Shown: piece by piece, positions 1 through 6,265 of the stretch
Layout: the number at the start of each line of letters is the position of its first letter
Numbering within the stretch: position 1 is the first letter of the stretch
Source: Desulfobacterales bacterium
Lineage (GTDB): Bacteria; Desulfobacterota; Desulfobacteria; Desulfobacterales; JAUCGF01
Assembly (NCBI GenBank): GCA_029940345.1
Contig: JAOZRC010000131.1
Coordinates: 1 to 10,361, forward strand
Length of the DNA stretch: 10,361 nucleotides
Reading direction: 5' to 3'
Translations under genes and position numbers: made by a program
The notes under the pieces: generated by a model
Told to the model about the DNA's origin: nothing
Database searches by the model: none
What the model saw: only the letters and a program-made list of their open reading frames with translations

Positions 1-35
1 ACCACAGTTTGCGTCACAGCATCGCAAACTGTGGT
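1..35. repeat. 13-bp perfect inverted repeat
   Basis: Arms ACCACAGTTTGCG (1-13) and CGCAAACTGTGGT (23-35) are perfect reverse complements around a 9-base spacer. There is no T-run on either side, so it is not an intrinsic terminator. The repeat begins at the first base of the window, so it may extend further left. It looks like an intergenic palindromic repeat (REP-like). Confidence 0.8.
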
Positions 36-50
36 TTGCACTCCGGAATG

Positions 51-130
51 GGGAAAAGTTATTTCGTCCTTATTCCTAAGCTCGTATCAACAACGTACAC
101 ACTTTAGGAACGGGGACGAAATAACTTCCC
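51..130. repeat. long nested inverted repeat, REP or MITE-like
   Basis: The 14-base arm AAGTTATTTCGTCC (56-69) pairs perfectly with GGACGAAATAACTT (114-127). Outside it, GGG (51-53) pairs with CCC (128-130) across a 2-base bulge. Inside it, TTCCTAA (73-79) pairs with TTAGGAA (104-110). The whole can fold into one long hairpin of about 80 bases. Nothing between the arms codes for a protein. It is probably a non-autonomous palindromic repeat; its copy number cannot be judged from one window. Confidence 0.75.
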
Positions 131-224
131 TAAGCAGGTGCATGGATTTGGGTCAGATATAAACCGTAAGTTCAGCACTCCTCAAAATTGTAAACTGGCA
201 AATAAAGGATGCCGTTTTCTCCTT

Positions 225-1001
225 TCATTTCTTTTGACCCGTAGGCACAAGCTTTCCGATAAAACTGCCAACAATCACTTTACTTTCAATTTTGACCAGA
301 AGGCGTCTTGCGTCTGCCGTTATCCACAGCTTAATTTTTGCATTTTTACTTTTTTCAAATACACCTCCCACATGTTTTAATTCAGGCATGATCAAATAAG
401 TGTCATAAACCTTTTTGCCTATCTTTATTTTCTCTCTCTTCACAACGGTGACTCTTCCGATCACGCATTTTTTACCATCCGTAATCGGTCTTTCGATTAG
501 CTTGTGCTTTGCGGGGTCAAAAAGACGCGCATAATAAAAAGCTGACAAGGGATCAAATGCTCCGGGCAACACTGCCAGCGTCGTTTTTTTCTCTTTGGCT
601 GCTGAATACTGCACCTGTTTCTTTTTCCAATCGAAATTAACCACCACATTACGATGGGTTGAACCCTCATGTTGTTTTTTTTTATATAGGACAGAATGCG
701 TCATCGCCTTGTCAGTATACCCGTCCACCTCATCGCGAACTTTATAAAAGGTGTCTGCAAAGCCATTGGTTTTAGCAGTCATTGAGAAGTGATGCGCCTG
801 AACACCGTTAATGGTTTTCGGACTCTTCACCTCAAGCACAGCCTCTCCAATGGGGATAAAGCTCCATTTCAGTTCAAAATGAAGTTTTTCTCCTACATTA
901 AAGGGAAGTTTTCGATTCTTCGCCCCGACAACCGTCTCTCCGCTGGTAAAAATAAACAGCAGGATAACGCTATAAAGCAAATATTTTATTTTTGGCTGCA
1001 T
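225..1001 (-). CDS. DUF3108 domain-containing exported protein
   Basis: About 258 residues from the preferred ATG at 999-1001. The frame stays open upstream to a TTG at 1031, but the ATG puts a clean signal peptide at the N-terminus: charged MQPKIK, a hydrophobic core to about residue 20, and a likely cleavage near VGA-KN at residue 26-27. The mature part matches the DUF3108 pattern from about residue 35: 'FNVGEKLHFELKWSFIPIGE', then alternating beta strands, then a C-terminal 'IKLWITADARRLLVKIESK' segment. Known family: periplasmic or outer-membrane-associated proteins of uncharacterised role, probably an antiparallel beta structure. No good Shine-Dalgarno is visible before either start. It stands alone, with no operon partner inside the window. 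Function is not established; the family call is strong, the start moderately sure. Confidence 0.82.
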   Translation of the reverse strand: MQPKIKYLLYSVILLFIFTSGETVVGAKNRKLPFNVGEKLHFELKWSFIPIGEAVLEVKSPKTINGVQAHHFSMTAKTNGFADTFYKVRDEVDGYTDKAMTHSVLYKKKQHEGSTHRNVVVNFDWKKKQVQYSAAKEKKTTLAVLPGAFDPLSAFYYARLFDPAKHKLIERPITDGKKCVIGRVTVVKREKIKIGKKVYDTYLIMPELKHVGGVFEKSKNAKIKLWITADARRLLVKIESKVIVGSFIGKLVPTGQKK

Positions 1002-1229
1002 GATGGGAAAAGTTATAACGTTTTGCACCAACGCCCCGAGAAAGAATTAAGCAACGCGGCTCAATCAATTTATCGGAAATCGCGAAGGACTTGGGTTCAT
1101 ATTCAAGGCGCGTAATCAGGTGCATATTGATTTCACCCAATTAGGCAACGTGGAAGAGAGACACAAAGACTGATATTTTCGTTCAAGATATTTAACTCGC
1201 ATTCACAGCCCTTTAAAAGATGGTTAGGA

Positions 1230-1523
1230 CTAAGGTTGTATTTTATCAAGAATTTCTCCGGAACTGTTCAAAATAAAAATAAGGCATTTATTTTCAGCGG
1301 CATGGCTGACTGCGTCTTCATATAAAATAGCCTGAATTTCATATTTGGACGTTTTTTCGAAAGCCAAGCGTCCATACGCCATTTGGGCGGTATCTTTTTC
1401 GATAAATACCGGGATAAATGACAAGTTCAGTTCCTGATCATACTGTCCTACGACCTTTTCGTTGCCACCGGGATTCTGAACCACAACATAAACCCACTGC
1501 TCATCTTTAATTTTAATACTCAT
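1230..1523 (-). CDS. small conserved protein of unknown function
   Basis: 97 residues starting at ATG 1521-1523, preceded by AGGA about ten bases upstream. The product is soluble with no signal peptide or membrane segment. It begins with a compact 'WVYVVVQNPGGNEKVVGQYD' block, which suggests a beta hairpin. A predicted helix around 'KDTAQMAYGRLAFEKTSKYE' follows, then two hydrophobic strands near the end ('YEIQAILYED', 'CLIFILNSSG'). The overall look resembles short hypothetical proteins that I associate with sulfate-reducing deltaproteobacteria; this is recollection, not a search result. Normal codon use and the ribosome binding site support it as a real gene. It appears monocistronic, and no function can be assigned. 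Confidence 0.7.
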   Translation of the reverse strand: MSIKIKDEQWVYVVVQNPGGNEKVVGQYDQELNLSFIPVFIEKDTAQMAYGRLAFEKTSKYEIQAILYEDAVSHAAENKCLIFILNSSGEILDKIQP

Positions 1524-1685
1524 TTTTTAGCATCCTTCGTATTTCTTAAATGTTTTCCGGAATTATAACAGGTTTTGTGAAAGACTTATCAAATAATGAA
1601 AATAGCTACCATTTAATACCAAGATTTATATCCGATTGCAACCTCGCATGCGTATATAGACGTTCAGATAAATAATTGCAACCGC

Positions 1686-1710
1686 ACAGGCCGAAAAAAT
1701 TTCGACCTGT
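1686..1710. repeat. imperfect palindrome with diverged partner copy downstream
   Basis: ACAGGCCGAAA (1686-1696) pairs with TTTCGACCTGT (1700-1710) with one mismatch and a 3-base A spacer. The left arm recurs at 1882-1895 as CACAGGTCGAAAAA, also preceded by AATTG. This suggests two copies of one dispersed repeat, the second lacking a matching right arm. Confidence 0.6.
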
Positions 1711-1797
1711 CCAATTGAAATAAAATATTCCTTAAAAGCTCCGTGAGAGCGGCAAATTTGTAATGTGATTGTACATATTCTGTTATGCTGTGACTGA

Positions 1798-1873
1798 TAT
1801 GCTGTCCCAATGGGACTCTGACGAGATATTAGCCTGATGATTCTACAAATATGCCGTCCTGAAGGGATTCTGA
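1798..1873 (+). repeat. two diverged 24-base repeats with a GTCCC/GGGAC core
   Basis: The copies at 1798-1821 and 1850-1873 share 19 of 24 positions, starting TATGC and ending TCTGA, 52 bases apart. Copy 1 holds the hairpin GTCCC-AAT-GGGAC. Copy 2 keeps a five-pair stem with two G-U pairs (GTCCT-GAA-GGGAT). They resemble short dispersed GTCCC-NNN-GGGAC elements common in environmental genomes; that link is from memory. Confidence 0.55.
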
Positions 1874-2010
1874 ATGAATTGCACAGGTCGAAAAATTTTG
1901 GAAGAGTACTTAATTATCAGTCAATCGGGGATTCGGAAACAATCTATTTGTACGCAGGAATTTCATGTGAGCAAATATCCTCAGCCAAAGAGCAGCGTGT
2001 GTGGAAAACA

Positions 2011-2037
2011 CAGCCTGCCGTGAGAATGGCAGGGCTG
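2011..2037. repeat. hairpin downstream of gntR, possible weak terminator
   Basis: CAGCCTGCC (2011-2019) pairs with GGCAGGGCTG (2028-2037) with a single bulge and an 8-base loop. It lies about 40 bases past the gntR stop on the minus strand, where a short TGTGTTTTCC follows. The T-run is poor, so a terminator role is only possible. The hairpin sits between the halves of a direct repeat (GGAATTTCA, 9-10 bases, ATATCCT). Confidence 0.4.
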
Positions 2038-2077
2038 GGAATTTCACCCTCAAGGGATATCCTGCGCTATTTGATTT

Positions 2078-2803
2078 TTAAGATTTCCGCCAGGCAAGCT
2101 CTGATTCTATACGTTCCTCGGAGCCGAGATAAAAGCATCGTATAAATTTTTCGTAAGCTTCGAAAGACCAATGGCTGTTTCTCCAAAGAGATACGGCCTT
2201 GTCGCAGTCACCCTTTTCAATATATTCCATGAACATCTCATGCTCGCGGCAATTGTTCAGTTCCCATTCCTCAATGTAGGTTCGCCTTGGAAAGTCATAC
2301 AAACGCTGCTTGAACGGTATGATAATACGTTTTATCGCGACATTTTCCGATAAATCTAAAAATACGTCATGAAATGCGATATTCAGTTTGTAATAGCTGA
2401 CGTAATCTTCGCAATGAATGGCAGAGATCATTTGGCTGTTTAACGCCTTCATAGCCGCGATATGAGAGGAAGTAAATTTATCGAAAACCGCAACAATTAC
2501 CGTGCTTTCCAAAGCACCCACAATTTCAAGTATGTTTTTAACATCCTGAATTGCCAGTTTATTGACCAGCACGCCACGACGGGGCAAAATGGTGACAAAA
2601 CCTTCGCATTCCAACTGAATCACCGCATCCCGCAGCGGCGTTTTGCTGATCCCCAATTTAGTGCTAATCTTGTTGAGTTTGATGAAGGCCCCGGGCAAAA
2701 GTTTGCCCTCGTGCATTTCACTCCGAAGATATTCGTAAATCTGCTCTCTTAAAGACCGTATATCCAAAATTGTACTTGTAACGCTATTGTTGTCTGTTTT
2801 CAT
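2078..2803 (-). CDS. GntR family regulator, FadR/FCD subfamily
   Basis: 241 residues. The N-terminal winged helix-turn-helix (about 15-82) has the GntR pattern 'ISTKLGISKTPLRDAVIQLE' followed by the wing 'GFVTILPRRGVLV'. The C-terminal all-helical FCD ligand domain (about 85-225) has 'NIAFH' (N141, H145), 'REHEMF' (H188) and 'NSHW' (H211). These positions form the metal and carboxylate-ligand site in FCD proteins; the first is usually Asp, here Asn. Members bind short palindromes as dimers and release them on binding small organic acids. It lies just downstream of xsc on the same strand, and a near-palindrome over the xsc promoter is a fitting operator. It is therefore likely the local regulator of sulfonate use. 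Ligand unknown; sulfoacetaldehyde, acetyl phosphate or a parent sulfonate are guesses. Confidence 0.88.
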   Translation of the reverse strand: MKTDNNSVTSTILDIRSLREQIYEYLRSEMHEGKLLPGAFIKLNKISTKLGISKTPLRDAVIQLECEGFVTILPRRGVLVNKLAIQDVKNILEIVGALESTVIVAVFDKFTSSHIAAMKALNSQMISAIHCEDYVSYYKLNIAFHDVFLDLSENVAIKRIIIPFKQRLYDFPRRTYIEEWELNNCREHEMFMEYIEKGDCDKAVSLWRNSHWSFEAYEKFIRCFYLGSEERIESELAWRKS

Positions 2804-2835
2804 CGTATTAATAAAAAAATGGGAATGATTTATTT

Positions 2836-2865
2836 AAAAAGGGAGAGCGGGCGGCCTGCTCTCCC
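2836..2865 (-). terminator. intrinsic terminator after xsc
   Basis: Read on the minus strand, GGGAGAGC (from 2865) pairs perfectly with GCTCTCCC (to 2841) around a 9-base GC-rich loop, and TTTTT (2840-2836) follows at once. It begins 22 bases past the xsc stop and ends only about 32 bases before the gntR start. Transcripts from xsc should mostly end here, so gntR expression would depend on read-through or a promoter overlapping this hairpin. Confidence 0.85.
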
Positions 2866-2887
2866 GAAGTACGCGAATCTGTCGATA

Positions 2888-4621
2888 TTATTTGGCATTC
2901 AGGTGCGCGTACTTATCCAGGTAGCGTACCGGCATTTCCAGGGCATCCTTGCGGAACGGTTCGGCCAGCACTTCTTTGCCGCCCTGAACGATGGCATTGA
3001 TAACACACGGTCGGCCTGATGCAATCGCTTCTTTCACGGCATCACCGACCTGGTCGGGATGATCGATCCGAATACCGAGTGCGCCCATATCCTCGGCCAG
3101 TTTGGCATAGTCCGGGTTTCCCGGAAGATTGGTTCCCACATAGCGGTTATCAAAGAAATCAACCTGGTTTTTCTTCTCGGCGCCCCATTCATCGTTTGTC
3201 GCCACAATGGCAATCACCGGGATATCCTCCCGCACCGCGGTCATAACCTCGGCCAGGCCGCTGATTCCGAATGCTCCGTCTCCCTGAAAGGCGATGACCG
3301 GTACATCAGGTTTGCCGATTTTGCATCCCAGAGCCGCACCGTAAGCAAATCCGCAGTTACCCCAGGACAATGCCGAAATATGCTGGCGGACACCCTCAAA
3401 CTTCAGATAGGCGTTGATCATGGAAGAGTTGTTGCCGATGTCTGTGGCCACGATAGTTTCTTTGGGCAGCACCCGCGTCCATTCCTTATGAAAGCGCCGT
3501 GGATGCATGGGATGAGACTGTGAACCGGAACTCTGTCCGTCGATTTCGTTGTCCCAGTTTTCCTTTTCTTTTTGGACATCGGCCAGACGCGCGGCATTTT
3601 TTTCCAAATTTGGAAGCAGCTCTTGCACACGTTTGAGCAGAAGGGTTGAAAACTCTTTGACGTCTCCGGAACTATAAACATCGGCTTTTTTGGAAAGCCC
3701 TAATGCGCTGATATTGACATCACACTGGATCAATTTGGCGTTTTCCGGCCAGTACGCCATATCATACTGGGGAAGCGTGCCAAAGGGTCCCAATCGGGTT
3801 CCTAATGCAATCACCAAATCAGCTTTTTTTATGGTGCGCATGGCCGCTTTGGAACCGCAATAGCCAATGGGACCGCACGCCAGTACATGGCTGGCAGGAA
3901 AGGTGTCGTTATGAAGGTAGCTGTTGACCACCGGTGCCGTAATGAATTCGGCCAAAGCTTGAATTTCGCTGATGGCATCAGCCTGGGAAACGCCGCCGCC
4001 GGAGACGATAACCGGGTATTTGGCCTCAGCGATGAGTTTGGCGGCGCTTTCTAGGTCTTCCATGGAGCCTGCGCCCCTCTTGATAATGGGTGTCTCGTAA
4101 ATTTCATCTGTGCATAAGCCATAAAACAGATCACGCGGAATATTCAGTTGGGTTGGTCCGTTGAAGTTTTTAGCCATGTAAAAGGCACGGCGCGTCAGTT
4201 CCGCCATGCGTTGGGGTTGGGGAACCCTGACCTGGTAAACGGTTTGTTTTTCAAACATGGCCATCTGATCCAACTCCTGGAACCCGCCCGTGCCAAGCCC
4301 CATAGAACCGGTCTCTGGGGTAATGGCCACAACCGGTGAATGGGCCCAGTAAGCGGCCACCATTGCGGAAACAAAATTAGCGGCGCCAGGACCGTTCTGT
4401 CCAATGCAGATTTGGGGTTTTGCGGTAACACGCGCCATGCCATCGGCGGCGTGGGCAGCAGCTTGTTCGTGGGCCACGGGGATAAACCGGATACCGGCAT
4501 CAGGAAACATATCAAGCGGATCCTCGTAAGCGGAACCGACAATACCGAAAGCGTATTTTACACCTTCGGCCACTAATGTTTCGACAAATGCTTCACTGGG
4601 TGTCATTTTAACTTTGGTCAT
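2888..4621 (-). CDS. xsc: sulfoacetaldehyde acetyltransferase (EC 2.3.3.15)
   Basis: 577 residues, the family's usual length. The thiamine diphosphate enzyme converts sulfoacetaldehyde plus phosphate to acetyl phosphate and sulfite, the C-S bond cleavage step of taurine, sulfoacetate and related sulfonate catabolism in the cytoplasm. N-terminal domain (about 5-170): 'FGIVGSAYEDPLDMFPDAGI', the catalytic glutamate E52 in 'AHEQAAAHAADGMAR', and 'QNGPGA' and 'GGFQELDQMAMF'. Central domain: about 185-335. C-terminal cofactor-binding domain (about 375-550): G447-D448-G449 through N476, then 'EWGAEKKNQVDFFDNRYVGT' and the C-terminal 'EPFRKDA'. The last two set Xsc apart from acetolactate synthase and oxalyl-CoA decarboxylase. 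The start has GAGGAG six bases upstream. No pta, taurine aminotransferase or sulfite exporter is nearby, so acetyl phosphate is probably handled by a phosphotransacetylase or acetate kinase elsewhere. Confidence 0.9.
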   Translation of the reverse strand: MTKVKMTPSEAFVETLVAEGVKYAFGIVGSAYEDPLDMFPDAGIRFIPVAHEQAAAHAADGMARVTAKPQICIGQNGPGAANFVSAMVAAYWAHSPVVAITPETGSMGLGTGGFQELDQMAMFEKQTVYQVRVPQPQRMAELTRRAFYMAKNFNGPTQLNIPRDLFYGLCTDEIYETPIIKRGAGSMEDLESAAKLIAEAKYPVIVSGGGVSQADAISEIQALAEFITAPVVNSYLHNDTFPASHVLACGPIGYCGSKAAMRTIKKADLVIALGTRLGPFGTLPQYDMAYWPENAKLIQCDVNISALGLSKKADVYSSGDVKEFSTLLLKRVQELLPNLEKNAARLADVQKEKENWDNEIDGQSSGSQSHPMHPRRFHKEWTRVLPKETIVATDIGNNSSMINAYLKFEGVRQHISALSWGNCGFAYGAALGCKIGKPDVPVIAFQGDGAFGISGLAEVMTAVREDIPVIAIVATNDEWGAEKKNQVDFFDNRYVGTNLPGNPDYAKLAEDMGALGIRIDHPDQVGDAVKEAIASGRPCVINAIVQGGKEVLAEPFRKDALEMPVRYLDKYAHLNAK

Positions 4622-4677
4622 AATGTTCTCCTCTCTGTAATATTGGTAATTTTTTTGATATACGCCTTGCGACTGAC

Positions 4678-4693
4678 ATCTGATACATCAGAT
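4678..4693. promoter_or_regulatory. candidate GntR operator over the xsc promoter
   Basis: ATCTGATACATCAGAT is two perfect 7-base half sites around AC. CTGA (4673-4676) and TCAG (4695-4698) extend the symmetry to 26 bases with one mismatched pair. The inner TGAT-AC-ATCA resembles the short palindromes used by FCD-type GntR regulators. It covers the -10 position of xsc, so binding would repress xsc. Assignment to the adjacent GntR is inferred. Confidence 0.6.
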
Positions 4694-4710
4694 TTCAGAC
4701 GCAGTGTCAA
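4682..4710 (-). promoter_or_regulatory. predicted sigma-70-type promoter of xsc
   Basis: On the minus strand a perfect -35 TTGACA (4710-4705) is followed after 17 bases by TGTATC (4687-4682), a weak -10. Transcription would start near 4675, giving an untranslated leader of roughly 55 bases before the xsc ATG. The weak -10 sits in the centre of the near-palindrome. Confidence 0.5.
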
Positions 4711-4750
4711 GTAAAAAGCGGATGATCAGCCTCTTTTTTAGCATCCTCTA

Positions 4751-4778
4751 TTGACTGGCGAACCCTTTGTCCTGTAAC
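4751..4778 (+). promoter_or_regulatory. possible promoter of the AEC permease
   Basis: TTGACT (4751-4756), 16 bases, then TGTAAC (4773-4778): five of six and four of six matches to the sigma-70 boxes. It would give a leader of about 100 bases to the permease ATG at 4886, containing the three 10-base repeats. Confidence 0.35.
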
Positions 4779-4830
4779 CATTCACTCTTCTTTATGGCAC
4801 ATTTTTTATGGGTTCATGGAAAAATTAAAG

Positions 4831-4860
4831 CCAATTTGAGCTCATTTGAGTTAATTTGAA
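4831..4860 (+). repeat. three tandem 10-base repeats upstream of the permease gene
   Basis: Three consecutive 10-mers, CCAATTTGAG, CTCATTTGAG and TTAATTTGAA, share the core ATTTGA at an exact 10-base period, about one helical turn. They end 25 bases before the preferred ATG. This could be a cooperative binding site on one face of the helix, or a leader element. The middle junction also forms the palindrome TGAGCTCA. Confidence 0.55.
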
Positions 4861-4885
4861 AAAGAGCCCTCTGAGAGAATACCCT

Positions 4886-5773
4886 ATGATTTTTAACTTG
4901 TTACTGATATTTCTTCCGCTTATCCTGCTCATCATAGGCGGATACGTATGTTCAACGCTTTTTGTCATTTCGGAAGAAACGCTGGTGCGTTGCGTAACGG
5001 ATTTTTTCATGCCGTTGCTGGTATTTTATTCCCTGTACACATCTGATATTACCCTGACGCAAACACTGAAATTGGGCGGCGCGGTCAGTTTGGTTGTGCT
5101 TGTGCTGCTGTTTCTGGCTTTTGTTTACTGCCGCCGGTTTAAAGTCGATTTCAAAGCCTTCGCTCCTCCGATTATTTTTATGAACTCCGGTTTCCTCGGG
5201 ATTCCGTTGATGCAATTGTGGCAAGGCTCAGAGGCGATGAATATTATCGTGATTTACGATCAGGTGCAGACGTTTTATATTTTCACGCTGGGCATCGTCA
5301 TTGTCAGCGGTGGGTTTACATTTAAAGGCGTGGCGGAAATGGCTAAATCTCCGTTGCTGTGGGCCATAATCCTCGGCTTTGTGTTTAAATACGCTTCTGT
5401 CAATTTACCCGTGCCATTGCTGAAAGCCATTGACTATTGCGGTGCCGGCGCGCCGGCCCTGGCTATCTTCGCCCTGGGCTGTTCGTTGAGCAAGCGCAAA
5501 ATTAAAGCCGATGTCCACCTCGTTGCTGGAATTATTTTACGTACCGGTTTCGGGTTTATGGTCGGACTGGCAACCGTCCATATTTTCGGTATCAGCGGTG
5601 TGGCGCGTACTGTGGTGATAGTGGGGTCCTCTTTACCATCGGCCGTTTTTTCGGTCATGCTGCCGCTTCGATACGGTGTCAACGCCCAATTCGCCGGAGG
5701 CATGGTGTTGGCCACCACAGTTCTCAGCATCATTACCATCCCGCTTGTTTTTTATTTTAGCGAGCTTTTATAA
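4886..5773 (+). CDS. AEC family (auxin efflux carrier-like) transporter
   Basis: 295 residues from ATG 4886; the frame is open to TTG 4856, but the ATG puts the first membrane helix at residues 2-22 as is usual, with GAGAG about ten bases upstream. Very hydrophobic, consistent with about ten transmembrane segments. Hallmarks: 'MNSGFLGIPL' (N100-P107) at the end of the first helix bundle, 'GAGAPALAIFALGCSL' (186-201), and the C-terminal 'SSLPSAVFSVMLPLRYGVN' and 'FAGGMVLATTVLSIITIP' helices. AEC proteins are inner-membrane secondary carriers, often for malonate, malate or other organic anions. Divergent from xsc across a shared control region, so it plausibly moves the sulfonate substrate in, or acetate or sulfite out. 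No AEC member that I know of is proven for sulfonates, so the substrate is inferred from context only. Confidence 0.85.
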   Translation: MIFNLLLIFLPLILLIIGGYVCSTLFVISEETLVRCVTDFFMPLLVFYSLYTSDITLTQTLKLGGAVSLVVLVLLFLAFVYCRRFKVDFKAFAPPIIFMNSGFLGIPLMQLWQGSEAMNIIVIYDQVQTFYIFTLGIVIVSGGFTFKGVAEMAKSPLLWAIILGFVFKYASVNLPVPLLKAIDYCGAGAPALAIFALGCSLSKRKIKADVHLVAGIILRTGFGFMVGLATVHIFGISGVARTVVIVGSSLPSAVFSVMLPLRYGVNAQFAGGMVLATTVLSIITIPLVFYFSELL

Positions 5774-5799
5774 GAGAAAAATTATTAAGAATTGAGAAG

Positions 5800-5817
5800 T
5801 ATTGATTCGAATCAATA
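5800..5817. repeat. 18-bp perfect palindrome
   Basis: TATTGATTCGAATCAATA is a perfect palindrome centred on TTCGAA, 26 bases after the permease stop. No T-run follows on the plus strand, so it is not a usual terminator. It touches the start of the orphan fragment and could be a binding site or a remnant of an insertion boundary. Confidence 0.6.
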
Positions 5818-5818
5818 A

Positions 5819-5926
5819 TATACGCGCACGAAAGAGAAAAAGGAAGTCGATTTTGCTTTGGTCATTGAAGACCGTCCGATTACTTTGGTGGAAACCAACC
5901 TGCACTATTTTTCAGGGGCTACCTAA
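5819..5926 (+). pseudogene. orphan C-terminal fragment, DUF4143-type ATPase or nuclease remnant
   Basis: 35 sense codons between an in-frame stop (5816-5818) and TAA (5924-5926), with no start codon or ribosome site. The peptide begins 'YTRTKEKKEVDFALVIEDRP' and continues 'ITLVETNLHYFSGAT'. The pattern R-T-K-x-x-x-E-V-D-F, then a strand, then E-x-N/K, fits the nuclease-like end of DUF4143 ATPases (COG1373), where E-x-K is usual. The 'ETN' triplet also recalls DpnII-type restriction enzymes, so that is an alternative. Either way it is a decayed remnant with the rest of the gene missing. Confidence 0.5.
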
Positions 5927-6153
5927 AATTTGAAATGATCAAATTTAATACGGTTTTGCTTGACGAAAAATGGGAGGTGAAGTAACCATTTTAATCACTT
6001 ACAGCGTAACAACCAACAGCTTGGAATCTTAAAATCAAAATCAAATATTGCCTTTCTTAAGATACGACAGCAGAACTTTTTCACCTATTAACTTTAAAAC
6101 TGATATTGTTGGAATAATGCCAAAATGTATCTTATTCAAATCTTATGGTAATA

Positions 6154-6208
6154 GGTTTCAGATGTCAGGAGCAGTATGAACAACACCTGAACGCAGACAC
6201 CTGAAACC
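6154..6208. repeat. inverted repeat of the ACCTGAAACC type
   Basis: GGTTTCAG (6154-6161) and CTGAAACC (6201-6208) are perfect inverse arms. Inside them TCAGG and CCTGA form a second pairing. Read on the minus strand the segment has near-tandem TTCAGGTGT units, resembling dispersed low-complexity repeats in other bacterial genomes. It lies 57 bases before the DUF262 gene. Confidence 0.5.
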
Positions 6209-6265
6209 ATCATTAAAGAAATCACTAATGAAGACCTTGCCGACTATAGATGAGGAAACGCAGCC

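Larger units (their letters stand above)
1524..2077. other. intergenic region with repeats, no convincing gene
   Basis: This stretch of about 550 bases lies upstream of the 97-residue gene and downstream of gntR. It holds an imperfect hairpin (1686-1710), two related 24-base repeats (1798-1821, 1850-1873), a second diverged copy of the hairpin's left arm (1882-1895), a split direct repeat (1957-1981, 2038-2063) and a hairpin (2011-2037). A 102-codon plus-strand frame at 1837-2145 runs through these repeats and into gntR antisense; it is judged non-coding. Confidence 0.6.
5774..6265. other. intergenic scar between permease and DUF262 gene
   Basis: About 490 bases with no intact gene. It holds the 18-base palindrome (5800-5817), an orphan coding fragment (5819-5926) and an inverted repeat (6154-6208). 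The stretch 5930-6150 is AT-rich with nothing recognisable. It marks the boundary between the metabolic cluster and the lower-GC defence-like block. Confidence 0.6.

Noticed and set aside
1004..1015. 12-base match GGGAAAAGTTAT to the left-edge repeat (51-62)
   Set aside because: The similarity does not extend to the inverted arm and the sequence is low in complexity; likely coincidence.
970..1125. 51-codon minus-strand frame overlapping the DUF3108 start
   Set aside because: No Shine-Dalgarno and no recognisable similarity; it overlaps the signal peptide of the better-supported gene in another frame.
1837..2145. 102-codon plus-strand frame
   Set aside because: It runs through the repeats and then antisense into gntR, has no ribosome binding site, and resembles no family.
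2888..4621. Acetolactate synthase or oxalyl-CoA decarboxylase instead of Xsc
   Set aside because: The EWGAEKKN...VGT block after the GDG motif and the C-terminal EPFRKDA fit Xsc and not those relatives.
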